Assembly (NCBI GenBank): GCA_002706765.1
Contig: PAJV01000008.1
Location: 106,242 to 144,440, forward strand
Source of the DNA: Gimesia sp.
Lineage (GTDB): Bacteria; Planctomycetota; Planctomycetia; Planctomycetales; Planctomycetaceae
DNA length: 38,199 nt
Direction: 5' to 3'
Each line of letters begins with the position of its first letter. Position 1 is the first letter of the stretch. Under the pieces are notes generated by a model, which searched no databases, was not told where the DNA came from, and worked only from the letters and a program-made list of their open reading frames with translations. The position numbers and the translations under genes are program-made. Shown piece by piece: positions 16,901-23,927 of the stretch.

Positions 16901-17348
16901 CCGCAGGCTGCCCGATGTTTTCGGCAGTTGGTTGCACGGGAACCGTCGTCGTTTCTGAACGGACAGGAGTCTGCCGCGACGTTTCATTCTCATGGATCGT
17001 CACCTTGAAATCCGGGCTCGCTGAGACGTCGGGCAGTTTTCCCATATCGTCTCCGGTCAGCAGACGCGTGGATTCGGTTCGCGTCAGAAATTCTGGTTCC
17101 TCAGGCGGCTGGCTGGGTGAAACATTGGCAGGCAATCCACTTTGAATCCAGCAGAACAGCCCCATCGAACTGTCCCAGACAGGGGGCGTGATGAATTTCA
17201 GCAGGACAACCAGCCAGAGCAGACAAGTCAGATGCGAACGCCTGAAACGTACCAGCCGACAGATCAGCCAGACCGTCAGAACCAGCGCCGAACACTGCCA
17301 GAACTGCTGCCATACCAGTGATGAAATTGAAACGTCAGTCGGCTGCAT
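13992..17348 (-). CDS. BlaR1-type M56 membrane metallopeptidase fused to duplicated secretin-like modules
   Basis: The 1118-residue protein has an N-terminal BlaR1/MecR1-like half. Membrane helices lie at about 12-30, 38-55, 157-178 and 360-385, and the zinc motif HELIH is at 254-258 with a downstream Glu-Cys-Cys-Asp-Glu-Glu segment (296-301) supplying the likely third ligand. In BlaR1 this domain cleaves the repressor BlaI when the sensor is triggered. Here the extracellular part is about 730 residues without a penicillin-binding domain. Two copies of a secretin-like pattern are visible. Copy 1 has RLIVWAKDERYHKLVEQALDE (near 542), SAPQVRFIDGQTVQL (655-669) and PGQVLLVEGL (761-770). Copy 2 has PYFDP (847), LSLIIRQTRSGHDQIADLLEK (near 895), IPQEHTLLVDI (1057-1067) and a final YLLLVTPSK. 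GVGVNSDAG is at 802-810. ATG 17346-17348 overlaps the blaI-like stop region by 14 nt, implying coupled translation. The ligand is unknown. Confidence 0.85.
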   Translation of the reverse strand: MQPTDVSISSLVWQQFWQCSALVLTVWLICRLVRFRRSHLTCLLWLVVLLKFITPPVWDSSMGLFCWIQSGLPANVSPSQPPEEPEFLTRTESTRLLTGDDMGKLPDVSASPDFKVTIHENETSRQTPVRSETTTVPVQPTAENIGQPAAHYSVKEMGVVIWITVGLLIATVMLVRYLRCWHIIRRAGEQSHPELNQLLARLCSELKLKRRVRLLITHSRMGPAVIGLLRPTIILPTAITESRSLKALEPVLAHELIHIRRGDLWIGLLQLLASVVWWFHPLVWFTGRRLKFEIEQCCDEEVLAELNCDPRQYAACLLEILELKQTLKAVPVVPGVRPVEITSKRLERIMRLGQGCQKRTPWWCWMIFVTLAAVVLPGAGFVVSAADQAEEQLPHSNKEEHAGSLNSVKDPIQALPFYDPIKRAANSNNLFSRSYSKDLAYLSAEIDMRDWISRSVCTREYSIKELLDKTSKNMGPMRAEAVLKEKLHARLKLLREFAAVNERPDYSTSIPVYCETHQIPLKDERKQCRMVSYGGSCIRDDRLIVWAKDERYHKLVEQALDELSREEMTPFVLTAKFISVPRGLLDKISSERRQVKVYQAEKTAVVSDAAAGEQPELIGPETISHPSLICEILDEKRVREVQRIIKSSTDTQTISAPQVRFIDGQTVQLETKKRHELEPEFRGAGQSFSVKNYDVGLDLRVTFSTRRGIQNRGMLDYQITSSEYAGLKKQKLSHPETGMDAEPEVPVIKEWHFKDARLLEPGQVLLVEGLELQYETDSKNVLLALFQVERVRHDGAGKLLLGVGVNSDAGVTGQIRLNEENFETQLLTESYPVKDLVVPIPQQFTLPYFDPLESKKQEAPRFEPLIQLIQKNVTPDQWKEPVKTGCTIRVFEQNLSLIIRQTRSGHDQIADLLEKIRAVQNRMLRVGVRFISAGNLQNWYEHWDASPAEEAKAFSDRMRTAKLREGIIINRSEASLIKLAARRLVPYADRNVGRENFCIHRHTSDLPFPDLMVEGAKRDCHIQLHPVILEQDQVQISMIVNPDEVEDSLSNLKRGTIPQEHTLLVDITEQITGQKHSLLPSELQGQVLAGQEQQNRYLLLVTPSKPDNITKLRITPHN

Positions 17349-17727
17349 CGCGTTCCTCCGTCAACTGGTCCAGCAATGTCTTCAACGCATCCAGGTCCGC
17401 ACGACTCACCTGGCGATCTTCGATCAGATGTTGCATCAGGGGGAACGTCTCCCCGGCAAACAGGCGGTCCACCAGGTCATCGACGGTTTCGCGAATCACC
17501 GTGCGAGGCTTGATGCGCGGCGAGTACACGCGGGTTCGGCCTTCAAGCTTGACGTTTACGTATCCCTTTTTCTCCAGTCGCCGCAGATAGGTCTGCACGG
17601 TGGTAAAATCGATGCCTCGCGAGGCGGGGAACGAGTCGAATACTTCGCGGACCGTCGCGTGTTTTAATCCCCATAAGGCGCGGGCGATTTCCATTTCCCC
17701 CCTGGATAATGCGGGCCGATCTGTCAT
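17335..17727 (-). CDS. BlaI/MecI-family transcriptional repressor
   Basis: The 130-residue protein has a winged helix (about 5-75: LSRGEMEIARALWG, TVREVFDSFPASRG, TTVQTYLRRLEKKGYV, GRTRVYSP) and a C-terminal dimerisation part, the standard BlaI layout and length. Such repressors bind TACA-N2-TGTA dyads and are cut by the partner M56 peptidase. ATG 17725-17727 has GAAGGAG upstream. It is the first gene of an operon with the M56 gene (14-nt overlap). Its own operator and promoter are visible just upstream, so autoregulation is strongly suggested. The signal is probably not beta-lactam, given the partner's extracellular domain. Confidence 0.92.
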   Translation of the reverse strand: MTDRPALSRGEMEIARALWGLKHATVREVFDSFPASRGIDFTTVQTYLRRLEKKGYVNVKLEGRTRVYSPRIKPRTVIRETVDDLVDRLFAGETFPLMQHLIEDRQVSRADLDALKTLLDQLTEERDAAD

Positions 17728-17739
17728 TCCTGCTCCTTC

Positions 17740-17781
17740 AAGTACAAGTGTAATTGCGACAGTTTAATTACATTTGTACTT
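17740..17781 (-). promoter_or_regulatory. BlaI-type double operator
   Basis: The half AAGTACAAGTGTAATT (17740-17755) is repeated inverted as AATTACATTTGTACTT (17766-17781) with one mismatch. Each half is itself a TACA-N2-TGTA dyad, the motif recognised by BlaI/MecI repressors. Dyad centres are 26 bp apart. Confidence 0.85.
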
Positions 17782-17788
17782 GAGTCAA
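17761..17788 (-). promoter_or_regulatory. Promoter of the blaI-M56 operon
   Basis: On the minus strand TTGACT (17783-17788) and TAAACT (17761-17766) are separated by 16 nt. One operator half lies in the spacer and the other lies just downstream of the -10 box, the arrangement expected for a self-repressed BlaI promoter. Confidence 0.6.
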
Positions 17789-18038
17789 TCGCAGTCTGAA
17801 AAAAGTGGAATTTTTCACGGGAGGATTCTCTCCCAAAGTCAATCGCAAAATCGGCGTTCTGGAAAATAGAAAGCGAGTTTGAAAATCTGGTCAAACCTTG
17901 TTTGGAATTGGTCTCCTGATCGCTTAGAATCGGGGGATGACTCTGATCGGGGGGGAGTTTCTGTTTTAAAGAACGCATCACCATCTTCGATCATAAGTAA
18001 TTACGAGACAGCAATTTCCATTTATTGGATTTACGATA

Positions 18039-18581
18039 ATGAATGTCCGATCCGCCCGACCGAAGGTTAATGATCTGATTTTTCGCTTGATTGGGCGTTC
18101 CATACACCCGGAACTTTATACGACTCTGGCCACGTCAGAAATCAAACAGAAGAACTTCTCCGCGGTTCTGAAGGTCTGTGAGACCGGGCATATTGCCTGT
18201 ATTCAGCACAATGGAAAAGCCGTTTGCGAGATCCTGACTTCCTTTCAGAACCCGCTGCCCAGTCAGAAACGCCTGCTGGAAAAGCCGGTGCGGGGCTGTC
18301 GTTCTGATTCAGTACAGCTGGAGTCGGGCCTGTATTACCAGGTCAGTTATCAGCTGGAAGAACTGGATTACACGATCTTCAAGAACGTTCATGAAGAATA
18401 CCTGATGGATGCGCAACGTGCCGACCTGGCGTACCAGTTCATTTCTGAGAACCGCCTGACCCCGGGTGCCTTGAGCATCATCGACTTTGAAGCGAATCAG
18501 ACCAGTTTACTGATTCATGCGTTCCATACCTTTCCGGATGAACTGGCTGTGGTAAAAACGCAATCACTGTTTGAGTTTTGA
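18039..18581 (+). CDS. DUF2617-like protein
   Basis: The 180-residue product looks soluble. The segments LIFRLIGRSIHPELY, GHIACIQHNGKAVCEI and LEELDYTIFKNVHEEYLMD match my memory of the DUF2617 family, which is found in planctomycetes and actinobacteria and has no known function. There is no signal peptide or membrane helix. ATG 18039 is the first in-frame start. The region before it (17789-18038) carries the blaI promoter on the other strand and no other gene. A secreted tyrosine-rich protein follows 47 nt downstream on the same strand. The family name is recalled, not searched. Confidence 0.65.
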   Translation: MNVRSARPKVNDLIFRLIGRSIHPELYTTLATSEIKQKNFSAVLKVCETGHIACIQHNGKAVCEILTSFQNPLPSQKRLLEKPVRGCRSDSVQLESGLYYQVSYQLEELDYTIFKNVHEEYLMDAQRADLAYQFISENRLTPGALSIIDFEANQTSLLIHAFHTFPDELAVVKTQSLFEF

Positions 18582-18628
18582 TATAAGAATTTTTTGATCA
18601 ACGTCATGGAAGACGGGAAACCGAAATC

Positions 18629-19321
18629 ATGACCGACTATTTCAAATTATCAATGCGAACGCTCGTACTCGGCTGTTGCCTGCTGGCGCTGACCGCTTGG
18701 GAAACTTCGTCTGTGTCCGCCGCGCGGCCGATTTCTGTTTCCCGCTATCATACGCCGTACTCTTCGTCCGTCTATCGACGCTCTCCGCGGTACTCGACGT
18801 ACCGCTATTCCGCGGGCTACCCGCGCAACTATTCGAATTATCGTTCGACATATTACGGCTATGGTGCCCGCCGTTACAACTACCGGTATCGACCTTATGC
18901 CGCGGTTGCGGGTTATCGCTATTACCGTCCCGGCTATTATGGGATCAACCACTACCCCGCCGGCATCGGGTATTCGTGGGCGGGCAGTTCGTTCTATCCG
19001 CGCCCCGTCTGTAACGCCTGGACCGCTTACTCGTCCTGCTACTGTTCGCCCTACTCGGGTAATGTCATCTCGAATTATGTTCCCTACTATGGGAATTACA
19101 CACCTTACCTCGGCAGTTACACCCCTCTCTGGGGCAGTTATCTCCCTTACGGAGGTTCCTACTTCGGTGCGCCCGGGGCATATTATGGCTATGCCAATTC
19201 GGGATTCTACGGTTACTACTGCGGCGTCTGGCCTTATCGCCCGACCCTGTATGGCAGTATTGTATTCCAGTCCGGATATAATACCGGCTACGGACGAGGC
19301 AGCTATTATCGATTCTGGTAG
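18629..19321 (+). CDS. Secreted tyrosine-rich repeat protein
   Basis: The 230-residue product has a signal peptide (about 9-32, RTLVLGCCLLALTAW to SVSAA) and then a mature part rich in Tyr (49 residues, about 21% of the whole), Gly, Ser, Pro and Arg. Charge is positive in the first half (many RY pairs) and nearly absent in the second. Residues 149-190 form a 7-residue repeat, roughly SY-x-P-Y-x-G, matching a 21-bp DNA period at 19073-19198. Such composition suits a surface, matrix or spore-coat-like structural protein that self-associates through aromatic residues or is cross-linked; this is inference. I know of no named domain. A long minus-strand frame over the same DNA is a composition artefact. 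Confidence 0.75.
   Translation: MTDYFKLSMRTLVLGCCLLALTAWETSSVSAARPISVSRYHTPYSSSVYRRSPRYSTYRYSAGYPRNYSNYRSTYYGYGARRYNYRYRPYAAVAGYRYYRPGYYGINHYPAGIGYSWAGSSFYPRPVCNAWTAYSSCYCSPYSGNVISNYVPYYGNYTPYLGSYTPLWGSYLPYGGSYFGAPGAYYGYANSGFYGYYCGVWPYRPTLYGSIVFQSGYNTGYGRGSYYRFW
19073..19198 (+). repeat. 21-bp tandem period encoding a 7-residue repeat
   Basis: Six consecutive 21-nt units encode NYVPYYG, NYTPYLG, SYTPLWG, SYLPYGG, SYFGAPG and AYYGYAN. The first four are clear; the last two are degraded. Synonymous codons differ between units, so the array is not recent. Confidence 0.75.
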
Positions 19322-19323
19322 TC

Positions 19324-19349
19324 GTTGATCCAGCCTCAGACAGATCAAC
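19324..19349. terminator. Inverted repeat between convergent genes
   Basis: GTTGATC (19324-19330) and GATCAAC (19343-19349) are perfect complements placed exactly between two convergent stop codons. There is no T-run on either strand, so its role as a terminator is a guess. Confidence 0.3.
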
Positions 19350-19352
19350 CTG

Positions 19353-20117
19353 TCAGGCCGTCGTTTCCAGCATCACGCCGACAATAATATCGTAAGTGGC
19401 ATGCGCGCCAACGGTGATCCCAAAGCCCCGCAGAAAAAACAGACCGGCGAAAAACAGACCGGCGACCGTGCGAAATGTAAAACTGAATACCGAGAACTGA
19501 TCGCCTGAGACGCCCACATAATGCGCCAGTGAAAAGATCAGGCTGGTCGAGATGATCGCCAGGATGGCAGACGAGCGGACTTCCAGCAGCATTCCGCGAA
19601 AGATCAGGTAACACAACGGCAGCAGGAGCAGGCGGAACATCACCTCTTCATAAACGCCCGCGCCGACAAAACTCACCACCCGCGAAGCGGACTCGCGTTC
19701 GATGAACATCAACGTGGGCTGAGGCAGTTGCTGAAACACCAGATCCTGAACCTGCCCGACCACGATCAGACAAAAGGCAAACAACAGGCTTTCCGCAAAC
19801 ATGCCGACTAAGGTTTCGCCCGAAATCTTCCAGGGATGTTTACAGAAGATGTGCCACAGCAGCAGCGTGATGACGATCAACGCCGGCAGCAGAAAGGTCT
19901 GCGTAAATCCCAGTTGAGAAAGCCAGCTGCGCATCCAGTAGTCTGCCCCGTTGCGGAGCAGTTCCGGCTGGTTGCCTCCCATGGAAAGCACGCCCCACTC
20001 ATAGATCAACAGCAACGGCGCCAGAAACACCAGGCAGACCAGGGGCTGCCGTGCTTCGCGCCAATACGTGCTCTCGGTAAGAGCCAGCTCGCTTTGCGAG
20101 TCGTTTTTATGCGTCAT
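19353..20117 (-). CDS. CPBP-family intramembrane metalloprotease
   Basis: The 254-residue protein has about six to seven hydrophobic helices and the three CPBP/CAAX-protease motifs: GVYEEVMFR (EE at 157-158, Arg162), FSLAHY (His199) and AHATYD (His239). These residues form the metal site of Rce1-like intramembrane proteases. In bacteria the family serves peptide maturation, bacteriocin immunity or membrane-protein turnover; the substrate here is unknown. ATG 20115-20117 overlaps the stop codon of the upstream HD-GYP-like gene (ATGA), so the two are translationally coupled and probably work in the same pathway. Confidence 0.85.
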   Translation of the reverse strand: MTHKNDSQSELALTESTYWREARQPLVCLVFLAPLLLIYEWGVLSMGGNQPELLRNGADYWMRSWLSQLGFTQTFLLPALIVITLLLWHIFCKHPWKISGETLVGMFAESLLFAFCLIVVGQVQDLVFQQLPQPTLMFIERESASRVVSFVGAGVYEEVMFRLLLLPLCYLIFRGMLLEVRSSAILAIISTSLIFSLAHYVGVSGDQFSVFSFTFRTVAGLFFAGLFFLRGFGITVGAHATYDIIVGVMLETTA

Positions 20118-21397
20118 GTCTCAGAACGGTTTTCAGTCAGGGGAACGGACTCGGCAGCAGCAGAATCGAGTGAAAAATGGGGTGGTGGAATCTGCTCGTG
20201 CGCTGCATCGTGTCGCTGCTGCTGGAATCGTTTGAGCGTGAACGGATCGTTATGGCGATCGGTTTCTTTCAGCACTTCCAGCAGACTCTGATCCAGGGCA
20301 GATAAAAACTGATCGACGACCGTCTCATCCCATTCCCCGCGGCGAGACTCCCGAAAGAGTTCCAGCGCCGCCGCAAAGGCGACTTCTTCCCGTTCGTATG
20401 TCCGGATCCCGTCCGCCGTCAGTTCACGTTCGATATTCTTTAGTTCCAGAAAGCGACAGACCACGGCCAGCCGGCGCGAATATTCACCCAGTGCCGAAGT
20501 ATGCAGGCCCCGCGGGTAACCGGTTCCATCCAGGCGTTCATGATGTTGCGAAATGACTTCCGACAGATAGGAGTCTCCCGGGAATCCACGCAGACCGCCC
20601 AGCAAAGCCGCACCGAGAACGGGATGCCCCTGTTCGATTTCCCTCTGATCTGTTTTCGACTTATCAGTGCGTGCGTTCTTTTGTGGCTTAAGCATCAGCC
20701 AGCCCAGGTCGTGTAACAGGCCGGCAATCATCAGCAGGTCACCGCTTTCCTGCCAGGCGCTGATTTTGCGACTGACGAAACATATCAATCGCGCGGTTTC
20801 CAGCCCCCGGAGATAGACGGCTAAATCTGCATCGTTTAACTGGTCCGTGGTGACTTCCTGAATGTTTTCCAGTGAAGCAAACAGGAATTCTCCCGGCTGA
20901 TGCAGGTGCGCGTCGTCATTTTTGATTTTGCGAATCAGGTTCAATAGCAGATTCGGGCAGCAGTACGTTTTCGTCCAGACATCCTGCGTCGCCAGCTTTA
21001 ACTGCTTCACATAATACTCAGTCGTTTGTGCCAGCAGCAGTTGCTGCCGGATATACCGCTGTTCCTCACGCAGGTATTCCAGAATACGCGCCAGGATTGG
21101 CTCCTGGGCCTGGGAAACAGAATGGGTCGGGTGTTCGTCAAGATACAGACGGCAGCGAAGCAGAATGACCTGCACCCGTGCCTGCAGCTGTATCAGTATT
21201 GTGTGCTGCGGAGCGATCTTTAATCCCTGATTCTGCTGGTTCAATTCCCGATAGGAAATCTGCAGCATGCGTAACGCGCTGGAATCCACTGGCAGCAGTT
21301 TCGAGCCATCTGCGCAGTATCGCAGCAATGTCCAGTCGTCGCGTTCCTGTCGAACGGGAGGCGTCAGCCAGCGCAGCAGTCTGGTGGAATTCGTCAC
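20114..21397 (-). CDS. HD-GYP-like phosphohydrolase-domain protein
   Basis: The 427-residue protein has an alpha-helical N-terminal region of about 190 residues that I do not recognise, then an HD-type domain. HDLGW (229-233), GHPVLGAALL (257-266) and QHHERLDGTGYPRGL (284-298) match the HD-GYP pattern of cyclic-di-GMP phosphodiesterases. Two landmarks differ: the Lys of HD-x-GK is Trp, and the later AD-x-x-DA segment is replaced by VCRFLELKN. Activity is therefore uncertain, and it may be a binding or regulatory domain. The C-terminal 40 residues are low complexity. The start is GTG 21395-21397 with AGGGA upstream; a nearby ATG at 21403 is in another frame. It is coupled to the CPBP protease gene by an ATGA overlap. 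Confidence 0.8.
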   Translation of the reverse strand: MTNSTRLLRWLTPPVRQERDDWTLLRYCADGSKLLPVDSSALRMLQISYRELNQQNQGLKIAPQHTILIQLQARVQVILLRCRLYLDEHPTHSVSQAQEPILARILEYLREEQRYIRQQLLLAQTTEYYVKQLKLATQDVWTKTYCCPNLLLNLIRKIKNDDAHLHQPGEFLFASLENIQEVTTDQLNDADLAVYLRGLETARLICFVSRKISAWQESGDLLMIAGLLHDLGWLMLKPQKNARTDKSKTDQREIEQGHPVLGAALLGGLRGFPGDSYLSEVISQHHERLDGTGYPRGLHTSALGEYSRRLAVVCRFLELKNIERELTADGIRTYEREEVAFAAALELFRESRRGEWDETVVDQFLSALDQSLLEVLKETDRHNDPFTLKRFQQQRHDAAHEQIPPPHFSLDSAAAESVPLTENRSET

Positions 21398-21916
21398 GAT
21401 TCATCCCTGTCGGAAAAAGCTCTGCACAGCAGTGACCGGGCCCCGGCAGACCGGGATCCCTCACTCTGTTTTCTATCGGCGAATTGGGAGCGAGGGATTG
21501 AACCGATTGAGGAAATTCAGGTTGGGCAACCTGCTGAAGCGTATTCTTCTATCCCGTTTGAAAAATGGCACTTAACTCATTGTCTATATGAGATTACGAC
21601 TCAGAAACTGCATAGAACCGGACAATTTACAGTCAGTCTGTCACAAGCATGAAAGCTGTATTCTCTGCGACGGCTGTAAGGATTGTGAGAATTTCTCAAT
21701 TTCCAGTCATTCAGACGCCGATTTGAAACTAGAGAAGGCATTTTTTCTGTTGTCTACTTGTAGACTTTTTGTCGGCATGCATAGAATTCAGGAGAGTTGC
21801 CTGTCAGCTGAGGCAATTTACAGAACTTTTAATGATCAGGTCTTGTCTTAATCTCAGGTTCTGAACACCGGTCACAGCATTTACACCCCATCCAGAGGAC
21901 AAGCAGGAAAATTCTC
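21398..21916. other. Divergent intergenic region upstream of cysE
   Basis: The region carries the promoter side of both flanking genes. The palindrome at 21752-21765 and a possible TTGTAG/TAGAAT promoter are listed separately. An 87-codon frame (21588-21851) with the pattern CHKHESCILCDGCKDC is present; it has a poor ribosome site and is treated as doubtful. Confidence 0.4.
21752..21765. promoter_or_regulatory. Palindrome overlapping a possible cysE promoter
   Basis: GTCTAC-TT-GTAGAC is a perfect dyad. TTGTAG within it could be a -35 box, with TAGAAT 18 nt further on as a -10. It ends 151 nt before the cysE start. Five T residues follow, but the 6-bp arms with a 2-nt loop are poor for a terminator. 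Confidence 0.35.
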
Positions 21917-22852
21917 ATGGCTACGGATTTCCGGCAAAAAGAGCGGCTCCCTGAACTGACAGATCGTATCGTCGAAACCTATCATGAGATCGGTACGATT
22001 CACCATTTAGGCCATTGCCCGCTTCCCAGCCAGGACGCCGTCATTGAAGCGGCCCAAGATCTGAAAGACGTCATCTTCCCCGGTTACAGCCGTCGGCAGA
22101 ATCTGCACCTGGGCAACGTAACTTACCATGTGGGAAACATCATTGACTCCCTGCATGATATCCTGACCTTACAAATTGGTCGCGCGTTACGGCACCAGCA
22201 TGTGCAGAGGCACGGCGCCGACTGCGAGAAACTCAACCAGATCGATTTCGAAGCCGAAGGGCAGCGGAAAACGCTCCAGTTCCTGGAAACGATCCCGGAA
22301 ATCCGTCGCGCACTCTCCACGGACGTGCAGGCGGCTTTGGATGGCGACCCGGCTGCGACCTGCTTTGATGAAATCATCTTCTGCTATCCCGGTCTCGAAG
22401 CGATTACGATCTACCGGATCGCCCATGAATTGTACAAACTGGATGTTCCCATCATCCCCCGCATGCTGTCAGAATGGGCTCACGCACAGACCGGCATTGA
22501 TATTCACCCGGGTGCCATCATCGGACACTCATTCTTTATCGATCATGGTACGGGTGTCGTGATCGGGGAAACCTGTGAGATTGCGGAGAACGTCAAAGTC
22601 TACCAGGGGGTTACCCTCGGTGCCTTGAGCTTCCCGAAAGACTCCGAAGGCCGCATTATTCGCGAGCAGAAACGGCATCCCACCATCGAAAAAGGTGTGG
22701 TGATTTACGCCAATGCCACGATTCTGGGAGGCGACACGGTCATTGGTCAGGACGCCGTCATCGGCGCGAGTGTCTCGCTGATGAAAAGCGTGCTGCCCAA
22801 TACGATTGTCACCATCGAAAAGCCATCGCTCCGCTTTCGTGAAGCATCCTGA
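21917..22852 (+). CDS. cysE: Serine O-acetyltransferase (EpsC/CysE type)
   Basis: The 311-residue enzyme acetylates L-serine with acetyl-CoA, the first step of cysteine synthesis. An N-terminal helical domain (about 10-190) precedes a left-handed beta-helix of hexapeptide repeats (about 195-295). [23 protein letters not shown] (Asp209 and His210 region) and [11 protein letters not shown] are the family signatures, and [10 protein letters not shown] with ATILGG follows. The long N-terminus fits the EpsC subgroup. The start is ATG 21917, after GGACAAGCAGGAAAATTC. No cysK is adjacent. A palindrome in the upstream region may be a regulator site. Confidence 0.95.
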   Translation: MATDFRQKERLPELTDRIVETYHEIGTIHHLGHCPLPSQDAVIEAAQDLKDVIFPGYSRRQNLHLGNVTYHVGNIIDSLHDILTLQIGRALRHQHVQRHGADCEKLNQIDFEAEGQRKTLQFLETIPEIRRALSTDVQAALDGDPAATCFDEIIFCYPGLEAITIYRIAHELYKLDVPIIPRMLSEWAHAQTGIDIHPGAIIGHSFFIDHGTGVVIGETCEIAENVKVYQGVTLGALSFPKDSEGRIIREQKRHPTIEKGVVIYANATILGGDTVIGQDAVIGASVSLMKSVLPNTIVTIEKPSLRFREAS

Positions 22853-23031
22853 TCCCAGCCCCCTGATTCCAGACCTTTGATCTCTGGCCCCTGTCCCAGG
22901 CCGCAGATCACGCTCTTGCAGGTCTGTCATTTTCATTGACGAACTATGTTGCCGGGTGCCTGAACCTGTAATCTCTGGATGTGAGCCACTCTGCGGAATC
23001 GGGGGGTTCTGCTTCCCTCCCAGCGCAAAAA

Positions 23032-23069
23032 AATCCTGTGTGAATCAGACACTGATCGCACACAGGATT
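23032..23069 (-). terminator. Rho-independent terminator of the FHA gene
   Basis: AATCCTGTGTG (23032-23042) and CACACAGGATT (23059-23069) pair perfectly, with an inner ATCAG/CTGAT stem. The A-run at 23027-23033 is a T-run on the minus strand, immediately after the stem. Confidence 0.92.
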
Positions 23070-23090
23070 GAATGAGTGGTAGATTTAAGC

Positions 23091-23927
23091 TCAGGCAATT
23101 GCCCGGCGTGGACCTGCATCATCACGATCTTCTTTGATCGATCCGACATGATCCAGCGTCCGGTCGAGCTGGGAGGCCAGTTTTTCCTGGGTTTCCAGTA
23201 ACGAAGCAGCAGCGACTTCGTACTGTTTTTCGCGGCTGGATAGCTGATTGGCCCGCTGGTGCAGTTCTTCCGAGAAACGCGTCAGTTCCTGCATCATGTT
23301 TTCGAGATCAGCCAGCAGCACCAGTTGTTCCTGCTCAGAAAGCGACTCCTGCTGGAAATCCTGTTCTTCCTGTTCCTCGTTCAACTGATGAAGCTGAGAC
23401 ATCAAGGCAGCAGCGCCCTGCTCACGTCGTGATTCATATTTCTCGATCAGGTGAAAATCCTGTTCAATCAGGTCAACAAGTTCGGACGCAGACAGGTCCT
23501 TCAGAGTAGTTTCTTTGGTCATAGAGTGATCTCTTTTTTTATCTGGAGTGAATGGTGCGCTCGTCTGAAGCGGCGAGCCAGATAAGCCAGCGGTGGAAAT
23601 GTTCATTGCTGCATGTGGTCTGGACTGACAAAACTCAAATTCAATGGGACCGATTGTGATCAGATCACCATCCGACAGTTCCGAGGTGCGAAGCGGTATC
23701 CCGTTCAATAACAGTCTGGGCTGAGCAACCATGGCTTCGATCCGGGCGACTTCCTCTTCGACATGGATCACGGAATGTAATATCGGCATCTCTCGACCGG
23801 TGAGCTGAAGACCGCAGCAGGAACCTGCTCCAATCGTCAGACGGTCACCTGATACAGGCCGCACGGGAAAACTGGTTTTTCCCTTTTTGATTTCCAGTGA
23901 ATACCGGGGCGAAGATTCGACGACCAC
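23091..23927 (-). CDS. FHA-like domain protein with C-terminal coiled coil
   Basis: The 278-residue protein has an N-terminal FHA-like fold (about 8-100) marked by RLTIGAGSCCGLQL, LLLNGIPLR and LSDGDLITIGPIEFEF. Residues about 135-270 are polar, Glu/Gln/Leu-rich and predicted coiled coil. The FHA residues that contact phosphothreonine (Gly-Arg in the first loop, Ser-x-x-His in the second) are not clearly conserved: IGAGS replaces GR, and ILHSVI replaces the SRxH segment. It may therefore bind partners without phosphate. No membrane helix is seen. The start is GTG 23925-23927 with GAGG upstream. An internal ATG near 23520, preceded by AAAGAGAT, could yield a coiled-coil-only product (speculative). 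Function unknown. Confidence 0.7.
   Translation of the reverse strand: MVVESSPRYSLEIKKGKTSFPVRPVSGDRLTIGAGSCCGLQLTGREMPILHSVIHVEEEVARIEAMVAQPRLLLNGIPLRTSELSDGDLITIGPIEFEFCQSRPHAAMNISTAGLSGSPLQTSAPFTPDKKRDHSMTKETTLKDLSASELVDLIEQDFHLIEKYESRREQGAAALMSQLHQLNEEQEEQDFQQESLSEQEQLVLLADLENMMQELTRFSEELHQRANQLSSREKQYEVAAASLLETQEKLASQLDRTLDHVGSIKEDRDDAGPRRAIA

Noticed and set aside
18650-19348. 232-codon minus-strand frame over the tyrosine-rich gene
   Set aside because: It arises from the repetitive TAY/GGY codons on the other strand; composition is Ile/Val/Arg repeats.
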